DNA of 33,613 bases from Lujinxingiaceae bacterium (GCA_013697635.1 JACCWM010000060.1:1-33613), one strand, 5' to 3'; counted from the first letter of the stretch, positions 1 through 9,400 are shown. Program-made: numbers and translations. The notes: generated by a model from the letters alone, not told the origin.

Positions 1-464
1 TTGGCGAGCGGCTGAGCGTTTGCTCACTGAGCCTGCCCAGCGAGCTGGTCCAGGCTCTGGTGGCCGCCTCGCCGCTTCACTCGCGCTTTGAGCTTGCCAC
101 GGTATCGTCGCGCCTGAGCGCCAAGCACGCGATCGCCTCGGGCATCGTCGATGCCTGCTCCTCGCTCACCGGCACGATCGCCGCGCTGCCCATTCCACTG
201 GCGGACATCGTTCCGATAACCGGCATCCAACTGCTCATGATCGGCAGCATCGCCTACTTGAGCGGGCGCGAGATGACCTTCAAGAGCGCCGGCGAGTTCG
301 CCGTTGCGGCCAGCCTCAACCTGGGTGCAGGGTTCGCCGTACGCCAGGTGGTGCGAAGCACCGTGCGCCTGGTTCCGGTGGCCGGACCGCTGGCCTCGGT
401 GAGCCTGACCACGGCCGGCACCTATGCGCTTGGCCGTGCGGCGATGGCCTACTTTCTGGATTGA
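1..464 (+). CDS. C-terminal part of a DUF697-type membrane/GTPase-associated protein (5' truncated)
   Basis: The frame is open from the left edge of the window (first full codon at base 3) to a TGA at 462-464, so about 153 residues are visible and the gene begins outside. The visible part holds alternating hydrophobic segments and the signature LPIPLADIVPITGIQLLMIG, which resembles the DUF697 / YcjF-like domain. That domain usually follows a small Era/HSR1-type GTPase domain and inserts in or associates with the inner membrane. A GTG at 60 is only an internal candidate start, because the same frame upstream is also coding-like. The gene ends 10 bases before the 3' end of a convergent gene. 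No G-motifs are visible because the N-terminal half is missing, so the GTPase part is inferred from the family. The exact cellular role is unknown. Confidence 0.6.
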   Translation, partial: GERLSVCSLSLPSELVQALVAASPLHSRFELATVSSRLSAKHAIASGIVDACSSLTGTIAALPIPLADIVPITGIQLLMIGSIAYLSGREMTFKSAGEFAVAASLNLGAGFAVRQVVRSTVRLVPVAGPLASVSLTTAGTYALGRAAMAYFLD

Positions 465-474
465 TTCGAGGCGA

Positions 475-1839
475 TCACAGCGAGATGCCCGGCGGTACCA
501 GGATGATGAAGTAGGCCAGACACATCTCGTCGAAGGTGCCATCGCCCCAGCGCAAGTCATGGGGCTCGCGGCCGGGTGACTGGTTTTGCGGTGAGTTGTC
601 GTAGTGGCAGTTGAGCGTGGTGATCCAGTTGCGCGGCACGGTGATCGGCTCCTTGTAGAGGTAGAATCCCTGCCAGTTGAAGTCCCAGCGCGGGATGTCG
701 AGCAGGCACATCTCGCGATCGTTGGCGCTGGCCTTGATGTCGATGCTGCTGCCGAGCATGTGCATGTGCGCCGAGATGCCATAGAGCGAGACGTTGAGCG
801 GCAGCGCCGGGCCGTTGACGGTGGCAAATCCCTCCTTGTCGCCGGCGGCGACGAAGAGGTTGCCCTGGGCCAGTGGAATGATCGCAAGCTCCGAGGGGCT
901 GGCAGCCTTGGTGTAATGCAGGTTGATCTTGGTGCGGTCGGTGCCTTGCTTGTCGTTGAGCGTGTTGTAGTGGACCTGCAAGACGAGCTTTGAGCCCTTG
1001 CGAAGGCGGATACCGTGGTTTGCGGGGAACTTGAGCGGCGCGCTGCCCGGTGCCCAGCCGCTGAGCATACGCACGTCGCTGACGCGCGGGCCGCCAAAGC
1101 AGGTGTAGCCAGGGCGATCGTCGAGCGCCTCGAGATCAGCAAGCTTGGCCGCTTGGCTCTGCGGAGCCTCGTAGATTATCGCATGATGCACGAGCGCGGG
1201 GTTGCCGGGCAGGGTCTCGTAGCCGTTGACGAAGACGTCGGCCTCGAGGCCTGGATCGACGACGAAGCAGCGGTAGTCGTCGATGCTGTTGGCCTCGGGC
1301 GGCTGCGGCTTGTATTCGACGCCGGTGTCGAAGACGTAGTCCGGTTGCCCCAGATCAATGCGCTCGGGCAGTACCACGACAACGGCATCGGCTGGATCAC
1401 CCTCGGGTGCGCCGTCGTCGGCCCAGGCGCGCATCAAGGCGATCTCCTCGCTGCTCAGGCGTCGCTCGTGCTTGAACTCCTGACAACCCTCCAGCGGCGG
1501 CCAGGGCGGCATCGTGCCGGCCTCAACCGCGGCCGCGATGAAGAGCGCGAGCGGTTGGACCTCGGCGAAGCTGCCAAAGGCAAAGGGCGCGGTGGAGTTG
1601 GGCACGTGGCACTCGTTGCAGTGCATGGCCAAAAGCGGCGCGATGTCGCGGTGGTAGGTGACCGCAGCGCCCGGGTTCGTGGTCGTATCGGACGGGTGCG
1701 TGTCGGAGCTCGTGTCCGGCGCGCGGGTGTCTGGGATTGTGTGTGGCGAGTTGTTGTAGGATTGAGAGTCGTCGCAGGCAACGCCCAGCGTGAGCGTCAA
1801 CGCGCCAATGCAAATCAAGAGAGTATTCGAGGGTTTCAT
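475..1839 (-). CDS. Lipoprotein: c-type heme domain fused to type-2 copper, PHM-like monooxygenase
   Basis: A 454-residue predicted lipoprotein with a signal peptide and the lipidated Cys at residue 22 (LGVAC). An Asp/Thr-rich linker follows, then a small cytochrome-c-like domain with the heme motif CNECH at 74-78. The C-terminal two thirds resemble copper type II ascorbate-dependent monooxygenases, the fold of peptidylglycine alpha-hydroxylating monooxygenase. All the expected copper ligands are visible: His218-His219 and His290 for one copper, and His358-x-His360 plus Met439 for the other. Family knowledge suggests O2-dependent hydroxylation at a copper centre, with the heme as a plausible electron entry; the substrate is unknown. 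ATG at 1839 is chosen because the lipoprotein signal starts there and a GGAT-type ribosome site lies about 8 bases upstream. It lies downstream of and on the same strand as the Ig/PPC lipoprotein gene. Confidence 0.85.
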   Translation of the reverse strand: MKPSNTLLICIGALTLTLGVACDDSQSYNNSPHTIPDTRAPDTSSDTHPSDTTTNPGAAVTYHRDIAPLLAMHCNECHVPNSTAPFAFGSFAEVQPLALFIAAAVEAGTMPPWPPLEGCQEFKHERRLSSEEIALMRAWADDGAPEGDPADAVVVVLPERIDLGQPDYVFDTGVEYKPQPPEANSIDDYRCFVVDPGLEADVFVNGYETLPGNPALVHHAIIYEAPQSQAAKLADLEALDDRPGYTCFGGPRVSDVRMLSGWAPGSAPLKFPANHGIRLRKGSKLVLQVHYNTLNDKQGTDRTKINLHYTKAASPSELAIIPLAQGNLFVAAGDKEGFATVNGPALPLNVSLYGISAHMHMLGSSIDIKASANDREMCLLDIPRWDFNWQGFYLYKEPITVPRNWITTLNCHYDNSPQNQSPGREPHDLRWGDGTFDEMCLAYFIILVPPGISL

Positions 1840-1948
1840 CGTTTCAATCCATCCATCAAAGTGTCAGGTGCCAGGCAGCGCGCAGGCGTCCAAATTAGCA
1901 GAAATCTCGGAGCAATTACCAATCATTTTGGGCGAGCGGTCTTTATGC

Positions 1949-4123
1949 TCAAAACTGATAGAGCGTCAGCGAGTAGATCGAGCTGCGCGTCGACTCGACC
2001 TTGTAAAAATACGAGGCGTTTGCCGCCGGCTCGAACTCGAGTTCCAGTCGCCCGTTTCGCTCGCTGGCCTGGGCGACGCGTACATTAGCATCGTTGTAGA
2101 CCTCGAGTTTGACGTCCGAGGCGCGCCCGTGCTGCACGGTAAGCTCGCCCAAAATGGTCGTGCCCGTGAAGCCCTGGCGCAAGAACCAGTCGGGCTGGCC
2201 AGGACAAAGCTTGAGGTCTCTGTGCTCGTCGAGTCCAATGGGCGAGGCCAGCGCGCGCGTGTGGTTGCCCGCATAGCGGTCTCGGTCACCACAGGCGGTC
2301 TCAATGTCGAGTTCGTAGCCGTTGGCTGTGTCAGCGGTCTCGATCATCAGATAATGAAATCCCGATTCGGTAGCCGAGTACAACAACTCCTCGTTGTCAT
2401 CGTTCGACCAGCCCTGCGCAACGCCGCTGCCCTCGCCGAGCACCTGGGCTAGCTGAGAAGGCCCATACAAGGTCATGTCGAGATCGCCCTTGGCGTGGCT
2501 GAACCACAACTCGGCCCAGACCGAGTCGCCTTTGACCAGCTCAAAAGTGAAGATGTCCTTGTCCAGCGGCTCACAGATGGCCATGTCATCAAAAGCCGTG
2601 TAACCGGGCGAGACCAGGGTGGCCTGTGCGGGCGTGTTGTTGGGCTCGTACTGCTGACCGGCGCAGCCCTGTACACCTTCGGCAAAGGCCGTGACCTGGT
2701 AGGCCTGATCATTGCCGCCCACACGCAAAACATAGCTCTGGGCGGGCTGACCTTCGGCGATCTCGATGCGCGCCCAGGCGTAGCCGGTACAAGCCGAGCG
2801 TTTCATCGCGACATCTTGCTGCTGGGCGTTTTTGAGGCTCGGGGTGAGCTCGCTTCCCTTGGAGAAGAGCACGTAGACGTCGACCTTTTCGCCGCCCTGG
2901 ACCTCGATTTTGTGGTAATCATCGCGCGCCGAGCAGGCCCTAAAATGATTCCAGCGCTCGCGGCTGATCGCGGCCGCGTTGGCCGGCGAATCATTGCGCG
3001 TGACGTCGTCGATGCAGTCATTCTCATCGGGCGAGTAGGCGATGAAGCTGTAGGAGACGCTTGTCGGGGCGCAGATCACCGCGAGTTCGTCGTCGTCATC
3101 GGCGTCGTCGTCATAGGCGCAGATGCTGTAGAAGATGGTCTTGGCGGTGCCCGGCTCGAGCAACTGGTTGGGTATGACTGCACGGTAGAGCGCGCCGTCT
3201 TTTGCCATCTCCTCGGCATGGTAGCGCGCGTCGCCGCCGTTGAGCGCGTCGTCGAGGGTCCAGTACATATAGACGCTCGTATATCTGGCCGCGCCCGCTG
3301 CGCTCAGCGTGGCGTCGACGGCATAGCCCTTGTGGGTGCGCTGGGCTTTGAGCGCGCTGTGGGTGATCGTGTCCTCGGCCAGGCACGTGTCCGAAGTGGG
3401 GTCAACGTCGACCGTACCGGAATCCTTTTGCTTGATGATGATCGTGACCTTGTGCTCGACGGGGGTATTGTCCTCGTCGTCACCGATGAAGACCACCGAG
3501 TGCACACGCTTTGAGGCCTGCAGAGGCGTTGGCATCCAGCTGAAACGCGCTTCCAGGTCGCTGATTTGTTCGAATTCGGCGCCCTCGGGAGCGAGGTGGG
3601 CGGGCATCTCCATGAGCACGCGGCGCGAGTCGTCGTCGCGAACGCGCACCTCGATGACCAACGGTTGACCGCTTGCCGGATCGTAAAGCTCGCTGGCCGA
3701 GTTCAAGAATCGCGGCAAGCCGTTGCCGGCTCGGATGCGCACATTGACCACCCGCTCGGTGGTCTGACCCGTGTTGCTCGTCGCCGCGAAGATCAACCGT
3801 CGCGGCGTATCGCCGGTCACGTCGCTTGCGATCGGGTCCCAGGTAAACGTTGCTGAGTTTTGGTAGCTCTGAAACTGTGCGCGCTCGGGCTTGTCGGCGA
3901 TCTTCAACTGCACCGGGCCGCCTTGCGGATCCGTGGCGGTGATGTGGATCTGGATGATGTCCTGGCCGACGATGTAACTCTCCTCGGAGCGCACGTCGAC
4001 GGTGATCAGCGGGGGTTGCATCAGCGGATCGTCGGCCGAGCAGCCGGCCAAGCCCACGATCAGGGCGAGCAGTGCGAGCAGCAGGCGTGGGGCTGGAATC
4101 AATTTCAAGGTTCGGGCGCTCAT
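1949..4123 (-). CDS. Large lipoprotein with Ig/cadherin-like and pre-peptidase (PPC-like) domains
   Basis: A 724-residue predicted lipoprotein (Cys28 in GLAGC). After the anchor, two beta-sandwich domains of cadherin/Ig type are suggested by DPQGGPVQLKI and by similar strands ending in VRIRAG and VTIIIKQ. A central segment with several Cys and an acidic DDDADDDDE stretch follows. The C-terminal half shows at least three repeats like bacterial pre-peptidase C-terminal domains, including the typical YEPNNTPAQAT and DKDIFTFELVKGD. Such domains are non-catalytic beta-sandwiches found on secreted or surface proteins. No protease or other catalytic domain is visible, so a surface binding or structural role is inferred. 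The ATG at 4123 gives a full signal peptide, and an AGG lies about 9 bases upstream. It is followed 109 bases later by the copper-monooxygenase lipoprotein on the same strand. Confidence 0.8.
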   Translation of the reverse strand: MSARTLKLIPAPRLLLALLALIVGLAGCSADDPLMQPPLITVDVRSEESYIVGQDIIQIHITATDPQGGPVQLKIADKPERAQFQSYQNSATFTWDPIASDVTGDTPRRLIFAATSNTGQTTERVVNVRIRAGNGLPRFLNSASELYDPASGQPLVIEVRVRDDDSRRVLMEMPAHLAPEGAEFEQISDLEARFSWMPTPLQASKRVHSVVFIGDDEDNTPVEHKVTIIIKQKDSGTVDVDPTSDTCLAEDTITHSALKAQRTHKGYAVDATLSAAGAARYTSVYMYWTLDDALNGGDARYHAEEMAKDGALYRAVIPNQLLEPGTAKTIFYSICAYDDDADDDDELAVICAPTSVSYSFIAYSPDENDCIDDVTRNDSPANAAAISRERWNHFRACSARDDYHKIEVQGGEKVDVYVLFSKGSELTPSLKNAQQQDVAMKRSACTGYAWARIEIAEGQPAQSYVLRVGGNDQAYQVTAFAEGVQGCAGQQYEPNNTPAQATLVSPGYTAFDDMAICEPLDKDIFTFELVKGDSVWAELWFSHAKGDLDMTLYGPSQLAQVLGEGSGVAQGWSNDDNEELLYSATESGFHYLMIETADTANGYELDIETACGDRDRYAGNHTRALASPIGLDEHRDLKLCPGQPDWFLRQGFTGTTILGELTVQHGRASDVKLEVYNDANVRVAQASERNGRLELEFEPAANASYFYKVESTRSSIYSLTLYQF

Positions 4124-4227
4124 GGTGAAAAACCTGGCGGTTCAAGGCCTCTGCTGTAACCGATGCGAAGAAAGCCTGCTGAGGCTAGCAAAGTTCCCGG
4201 CGAAAAGGAACAACTTGCGCCCGCGCC

Positions 4228-4674
4228 TCAGTCGTCGTCGCTGACAAGCTCGATGCCTTCGACGATCACCTCGTCTTCCTCGACTTCGCCGGCGAGCTTG
4301 ATGCCGGGTCCGAGGCTCTTGTCGTCTTCGACGTCTTTACCCAGCTTGATGCCCGCGCCGGGCTGTTTGTCATCGATCTCGGGCTTGGGCGCAAGCGAGA
4401 TGCCCGCGCCCAGGGGTTCCTCGTCGGCCTGCTCGCCGACGACAATTCCTGGCAAGGACTCGCTGTCGTCATCCTTGACCTGATCGGCCAGGCGAATGCT
4501 CGCATCGAGCTTGACCTCGCCAGGCGCCGGGTCGGGCTCGATGATCACGATGCTTGCCACGGGCTCGGAGTCGGCCTTTTTGCCGCGCTCTTGTGCTGTG
4601 ACGAGTCCGCTGGCCGCCACCAGGGCAGCGAGGGCAATCAGAGCGACCAAAGACTTGCCAGAATTGTTTTTCAT
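4228..4674 (-). CDS. Small secreted acidic protein with GxGIxL repeats
   Basis: A 148-residue protein with a Sec signal peptide of about 27 residues (cleavage near VTAQ). The rest is strongly acidic and built of degenerate 13-17-residue units, each with a P/L-G-x-G-I-x-L strand and then a D/E-rich turn. The clearest units are at 87-103, 104-119, 120-135 and 136-148, with two worn ones before them. I do not recognise the family. The pattern would suit a short beta-solenoid or a cation-binding extracellular repeat, but that is inference. The start at 4674 is chosen over longer upstream versions because GGAGG lies 6 bases upstream (4681-4685) and the signal peptide begins there; the upstream in-frame extension looks non-coding. 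The gene has its own candidate promoter in the 88-base gap after the HD gene. Confidence 0.75.
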   Translation of the reverse strand: MKNNSGKSLVALIALAALVAASGLVTAQERGKKADSEPVASIVIIEPDPAPGEVKLDASIRLADQVKDDDSESLPGIVVGEQADEEPLGAGISLAPKPEIDDKQPGAGIKLGKDVEDDKSLGPGIKLAGEVEEDEVIVEGIELVSDDD

Positions 4675-4723
4675 CACGCACCTCCGCAGGAGCGCGCCCA
4701 AAGCTTGCGGCGCACTGCCCATG

Positions 4724-4752
4724 ATTCTAGCGAGCATGCGCGACAAAAGAAA
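4724..4752 (-). promoter_or_regulatory. Candidate sigma70 promoter for the acidic repeat protein
   Basis: On the minus strand, a strong -10 element TAGAAT (4724-4729, 5 of 6 consensus bases) lies 17 bases from a weak -35 TTTCTT (4747-4752). Transcription would begin about 40 bases before the ATG at 4674. The call is by eye and the -35 is poor. Confidence 0.35.
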
Positions 4753-4762
4753 CAGAGCGCCT

Positions 4763-5395
4763 TTAGAGCTCGCTTGCCAACGTGTCCAGATACAGACGCA
4801 TGAAGGCCAATCGGCGCTCGGCCTGGCGGCGCCCGCTCTCGGTGTGAAAGAGCGTGAGCAGGCCCAAGAGCTTGGTATAGAAGTGATCGACGGTGTAGAC
4901 GCCGTCATCGGGGCTGCGCTCGGCGCAAAACGGATCGTCGGCCGACAAGGTCAGCCGGCCCATCTGGCCGCCGCACTCGAAGGTGCGCGCGATGCCGATC
5001 GCGCCCAGCGAGTCGAGCTTGTCGGCGTCGCTGACGATGCGCGCCTCGAGGCTCTGGGGTAGAAATCCTGCCGAAAAGGAGTGGCAGCGTATCGCCTCGC
5101 AAACGAGCGCTACGCGCTCGGGCGCAAGCTTGTCGGCCAGCCAGTCGGCGGCGCGCTCGGCGCTCATGGTCGAGGCCATTCGGCGCTTAGGGTGGTCCTT
5201 GGGCAGGTTGACCAGATCGTGCATTACTGCGGCCAGCCTGACGACGAGCAGGTCTGCGCCGGGCTCCTCGGCGGCCAATGCGCTGGCATTTTTGAGCACG
5301 CGCTCGATGTGGTTCCAGTCATGTCCGGCGCCCGAGGGCATCTCAGCTTGCGTCCAGGCGATCGCTTGTTCGAGCAGTTCGGGGGCGTCTGTCAT
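4763..5395 (-). CDS. HD-domain metal-dependent phosphohydrolase
   Basis: A 210-residue cytoplasmic protein of the small YedJ-like HD family. The metal-binding pattern is visible: HDWNH at 25-29, the HD pair at 59-60 (VMHDL), further His at 105 (RCHSF) and Asp residues in VSDADKLD at 121-128. HD proteins of this size hydrolyse phosphate esters, often of nucleotides, but the substrate cannot be read from the sequence. The start at 5395 has an AGGAG about 7 bases upstream; a longer reading runs backward through the promoter of the divergent PfpI gene and is rejected. It is divergent from the DJ-1/PfpI gene across a 139-base gap and ends 88 bases before the acidic repeat protein on the same strand. 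Confidence 0.88.
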   Translation of the reverse strand: MTDAPELLEQAIAWTQAEMPSGAGHDWNHIERVLKNASALAAEEPGADLLVVRLAAVMHDLVNLPKDHPKRRMASTMSAERAADWLADKLAPERVALVCEAIRCHSFSAGFLPQSLEARIVSDADKLDSLGAIGIARTFECGGQMGRLTLSADDPFCAERSPDDGVYTVDHFYTKLLGLLTLFHTESGRRQAERRLAFMRLYLDTLASEL

Positions 5396-5463
5396 CGCTT
5401 GCTCCTTTTGCAAAGCCTTGAAATGCGTTGGCCAAGATGCCACTCGTTGGAGCCGTTGTCGCG

Positions 5464-5492
5464 TTGATTCGAGACGGCTAAGGCCGTATTCT
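5464..5492 (+). promoter_or_regulatory. Candidate sigma70 promoter of the DJ-1/PfpI gene with palindromic spacer
   Basis: TTGATT (5464-5469) and TATTCT (5487-5492) are separated by exactly 17 bases, each matching four of six consensus positions. The spacer contains the inverted repeat ACGGC-taag-GCCGT. The predicted start of transcription near 5500 leaves a leader of about 35 bases before the ATG at 5535. A repressor or activator site inside the spacer is inference. Confidence 0.45.
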
Positions 5493-5534
5493 GAGCCATC
5501 GGAGAGTGGTTGGTGTGCCCCAAAGTGAGGATGT

Positions 5535-6296
5535 ATGAAGATCTTGATGGCCCTGGCAGCGAGCGATTTCGACCCCACCGAGAGCGCCATCCCGTGGAAG
5601 GTGTTGACCGAGGCTGGCCATGAGGTGGTCTTCGCCACGCCGGATGGACAGCCAGCCCGGGCCGACGAGCGCATGGTGAGCGGGCGCGGATTGTCGATCT
5701 TCAAGGCCATGCTCAAGGCTCGTGTCGACGCGGTCGAGGCCTACGCCTTGATGTGCGAGGATGCCCATTTTCAGTCGCCGTGCTGCGCCTATGCTCAACT
5801 TGGCGAGCAGAGCTTTGACGGCCTGCTCTTGCCCGGCGGCCATGCGCCCGGCATGAAGACCTACCTCGAGTCGGGCAGCTTGCAGCAGGCCGTGGCATTG
5901 GCATTTGTTGCCAACAAGCCCGTGGGCGCGATCTGTCACGGCGTGATCGTCGCGGCCAGAAGCCAGGATCCATCGACCGGTCTCTCGTCACTTCATGGGC
6001 GAAAGAGCACCGCTTTGCCGCGCGCGATGGAGCTTAGCGCCTGGGCGCTGACGTGTCTGTGGCTGGGCAACTACTATCGCACCTATCCCGAGACGGTCGA
6101 AGCCGAGGTGCGCCGGCGGCTGGCCGATCCGCGCGACTTTGACGCGGGCCCCTCCTCGCTGCTTCGTGACAGCCCGCAGCACCTCAAGCGCGGCTTCGTG
6201 GTGCGCGATGGCAACTACCTCTCGGCGCGCTGGCCTGGCGACGCCTACCGCTTCGCCCAGCAGTTTTGCGCCATGCTCGACGAGCGCAAACTCTGA
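5535..6296 (+). CDS. DJ-1/PfpI family protein (class I glutamine amidotransferase-like)
   Basis: A 253-residue protein with the flavodoxin-like DJ-1/PfpI fold. Recognisable elements are an early conserved Glu (DPTESAIP, Glu16), the LLLPGGHAPG strand-turn at about 97-106, and the nucleophile elbow AICHG with Cys134-His135. The family includes deglycase/glyoxalase-type (Hsp31), protease-like and stress-protective members. The C-terminal half, with a longer helical stretch and a final YRFAQQF, is larger than in simple PfpI proteins and nearer to the Hsp31-like size. A GTGAGG ribosome site lies just before the ATG at 5535. It is likely a single-gene unit, divergent from the HD hydrolase, and ends before two hairpins shared with the convergent giant lipoprotein gene. 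The substrate is unknown. Confidence 0.85.
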   Translation: MKILMALAASDFDPTESAIPWKVLTEAGHEVVFATPDGQPARADERMVSGRGLSIFKAMLKARVDAVEAYALMCEDAHFQSPCCAYAQLGEQSFDGLLLPGGHAPGMKTYLESGSLQQAVALAFVANKPVGAICHGVIVAARSQDPSTGLSSLHGRKSTALPRAMELSAWALTCLWLGNYYRTYPETVEAEVRRRLADPRDFDAGPSSLLRDSPQHLKRGFVVRDGNYLSARWPGDAYRFAQQFCAMLDERKL

Positions 6297-6320
6297 TCGG
6301 ACTTGCCCCTCAAAAAACAA

Positions 6321-6353
6321 AACCCCTGCCGGGCAAGATGCCCGACAGGGGTT
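6321..6353 (-). terminator. Intrinsic terminator of the fibrinogen-like lipoprotein gene
   Basis: A 14-base-pair stem with one mismatch (6321-6334 with 6340-6353) and a 5-base loop. Read on the minus strand it is followed at once by a T-rich run (TTTTGTTTTTT, the complement of 6312-6322), the classic Rho-independent layout. On the plus strand no T tract follows, so termination of the PfpI transcript here is less certain. Confidence 0.7.
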
Positions 6354-6362
6354 GTAAGGAGT

Positions 6363-6396
6363 TCTCAAAGACGCCGAGCTCCCGGCGTCTTTGAGA
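6363..6396. terminator. Perfect 14-bp hairpin next to the terminator
   Basis: A perfect inverted repeat of 14 bases (6363-6376 and 6383-6396) around a 6-base loop lies between the stop of the giant lipoprotein gene (6409) and the intrinsic terminator. It lacks a T tract on either side. It may protect the 3' end of the mRNA, act as a first weak terminator, or mark the transcript end on both strands. Confidence 0.5.
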
Positions 6397-6408
6397 GGCC
6401 GTCGACGA

Positions 6409-9400
6409 TCAGCGAATGAAGAGATAGCCAGCCTGGTCGGTCGTGCTCGTCGCATTCCAGTGGCTATGCACACCCGTATTCCAGTAATTGCCATTGGAGG
6501 AATTGAAGGTCGAGTAGATGCGGCCAATTTGTTGATGACCGAGCATCGATGCGCTCTGATGACAAATATGAGTTGAGGTATCGGTGCCATCGATGATGTG
6601 CAAGCCGAACTCGTTGAAGGCGTCCGAGGCAGCACTGGTGCAGGCCTGAGCATTTTGGGTGAGTACGGTGCCATCGGCCCGATACACGGTCATGCCCATC
6701 TGGGCGGCGACATTCTCACCACAGCGCGTGGCGCCGTTGAAGTAGTTGCAGCTGCCCTTGAGCGTGCCGGTGATGTAATTCCTGGTCGAGCCACCGACAA
6801 AGGCCAAGAACTCGCGGTTGGTGCCGCTCGTCGCATAGATGTCGCCGGCGTTGATGCTGTACTGGACGACGCCGGCGTTGGTGCCCGCACGCACGAGCGC
6901 GAGCGACTGATCGACGGTGTTGATCGGCCCGTAGTGGCTGGCACCCGGGCGCGGATAGCTGTTGTCCCACAGATCCCAGATGCGGGTTCCCGGGCGGCCG
7001 TTGTTGCCGTGAATTGTCGCGAGCGTCCAGCCGCCGCCAGCGGTCTCCATGTCGCAGTAGGCGTTAAAGGAGGACTTGCCGCCGATCCCGTCGGTGTCGA
7101 GCGGGTAGATGCCGCTGCGCTTGTAGCCGGCAGCCAAAAGCTCCTTGCAGCTCTTGTAGACCGGGATATCGCGCACCCAGACGTAGCCAAAGGCGGCCGT
7201 GTTGCGATCGAGTCCGGCCGCGGTGTTACAACCCGAGTTGTTTCCGACGCTGAAATTGCCAAGACTGCAGGTACTACCGGCGGCGCCGATGCCAATGCGT
7301 GAATCCGGCGAGCTGCAGTTGTCCTCGTTGTTTCCGAGCAAACCGATGCGTACCCGTGAACCATCAGAGGTCGTGCGCACGTTGAATCCCTCGGCGTTGC
7401 AGAAGGACTGGACCTGGCCCGTGGGCATGGTGCGCATCCAGGCCTGCCGGCCGACCTTAAAGGGCGTCTGTGCCGCAGTCAGGAAAGTGGCCTGAAGCGA
7501 GGCGCCTTCGGTGGCGATCGGCAAGTAGGTGGGGCTCGGCACGGCGCTGGTGCCAATGGGCGTCTCCAAACCGACCAAGATCTGGGTATAGGGCAGATCG
7601 AGAAAGCTCTGGAATTTGCCCTGTTCGCGGTCAAAGCCCGGGTTATTGTTGGCCAGAAGCGTGTTGTTGGTCCAGATCCCCTGATCGTAGGCAAAGGTGC
7701 CCAGCGTGCCATTGGCCTTGAGCGCCAGCGTCCAGCCGCCGCCGTGGCGCGTCATGTCGCAGTAGGCGTTGTAGTTGGTGCCGTTTGCCGCGCGCAGCGG
7801 ATAGGGGCCGTTGATGCCCTCGACGCCGGCGTTGAACACCGTGTCCGTTTGGCGGTAGTCCTGGCAGCTTCTGCGCGGCGCAGGCTTGGCGTCGTTGGTC
7901 GAGCAGATCACCCAACCTCGGTAGTCGGCGCCGGCAGGCAAGGCTTGCGTCGCCGGTGCGTCGTTCCAGACGCCGAACTCGCACAACGGCGACGCACTGG
8001 AGCGGTAGAGGAAGGAGGCGGTGGTGTTGTCACCGTTGGGCTCGGCAACCGCCCCGTTGCACATGGTGTTGGCATCGCTCATGTAGAACTCGCATGGGCT
8101 GCCTTTGCAGATGCCCTGCCAGTTGTTCAGCCCCACGGCGCCGTTGGTCTTGGGGTAGATGTTAACCACGTTGGGCGGCAAGTTGTTGTTCCATGCCGTG
8201 ATCGCCTTGAGGTGCGTGTACGTGCGCGGCACGATCATTTCCATGCCGATTGACGTGCAGGACGTCTTGTAGGCCGCCGGATCTGAGCCCAGGGTGTTGC
8301 TGTCACGGCGCACCATGGTGTAGCCGGCGCCGAAGTCGGTGGTCAGATCACAGTAGACCGAGACCGCGCCGTAGGGCTGTGTGGGGCCGTCCGGATCGAT
8401 CACGTAGGTGCCGTTGGCCGTGGCGAGGTTTTTCTGAGCGATGTCCTGGCAGCTCGTCGGCGTGTAGCAGGTGCCCGAAGTGCAAAAACCCGAGACGCAG
8501 TCTGCGCCATCGGTGCAGGCCTGGCCATGTGCACAGCCCGCGCAGCTGCCGCCACAGTCGACATTGACCTCGTTGCCATTCTTGACGCCGTCAGAGCAGG
8601 TCGGAGCTTGGCAGATGTTGCCGGTACAGACGTTGCTCTGGCAGTCATTGGGACCAAGACAGACCTTGGCCGCGGCACACGGAGCGCAGCTGCCGCCGCA
8701 GTCAACGTCGGTCTCGTTGCCGTTTTTGGTGCCGTCGTTGCAAGCGGCGCTGATGCACTGGCCGGTGGTCGAGCACACATTGGTGGTGCAGTCGCTTCCC
8801 TGGCTGCAGCCCTGGTTGGCTGCGCACTTGGTCGCACAGTTGCCGCCGCAGTCGACATCGGTCTCGGTGCCGTTTTTCACGGTGTCATTGCAGGTTGGTG
8901 TCTGGCAGGTGTTGTTGGCGCAGCGGCCGCTGATGCAGTCGCCAGGCAGGATGCAGCCCTGGTTGTCGGCACACGGAGCGCAGTTTCCACCACAGTCGAC
9001 GCCGGTCTCGCTGCCGTTTTGGACGGTGTCGGTGCAGCTTGGCGCCTGGCAGGTGTTGTCCTGGCCACAGATGCCGCTCGTGCAGTCGGGACGGGTGGCG
9101 CAACCGGCACCGTCGGCGCAGGGGCCACAGCTGCCGCCACAGTCGACGCTGGTCTCGCTGCCATTTTGTACGGTGTCGGTGCAGCTTGCAGCCGAGCAGG
9201 TATTATTCGAGCCGCAGACGCCGCTGACGCAGTTCGAGCCGTGGGTGCAGGCCTTGTTTGCAGCACACGGAGCGCAGCTGCCGGCGCAGTCGACGTCGCT
9301 CTCATTGCCGTTCTTGACGGCGTCGTCACAGCTTGCCGGCTCGCACAGGTTGTCCTCGCATACCAGGCTGCGACAGTCGCTCTCGCTCTCACAGCGGCGA

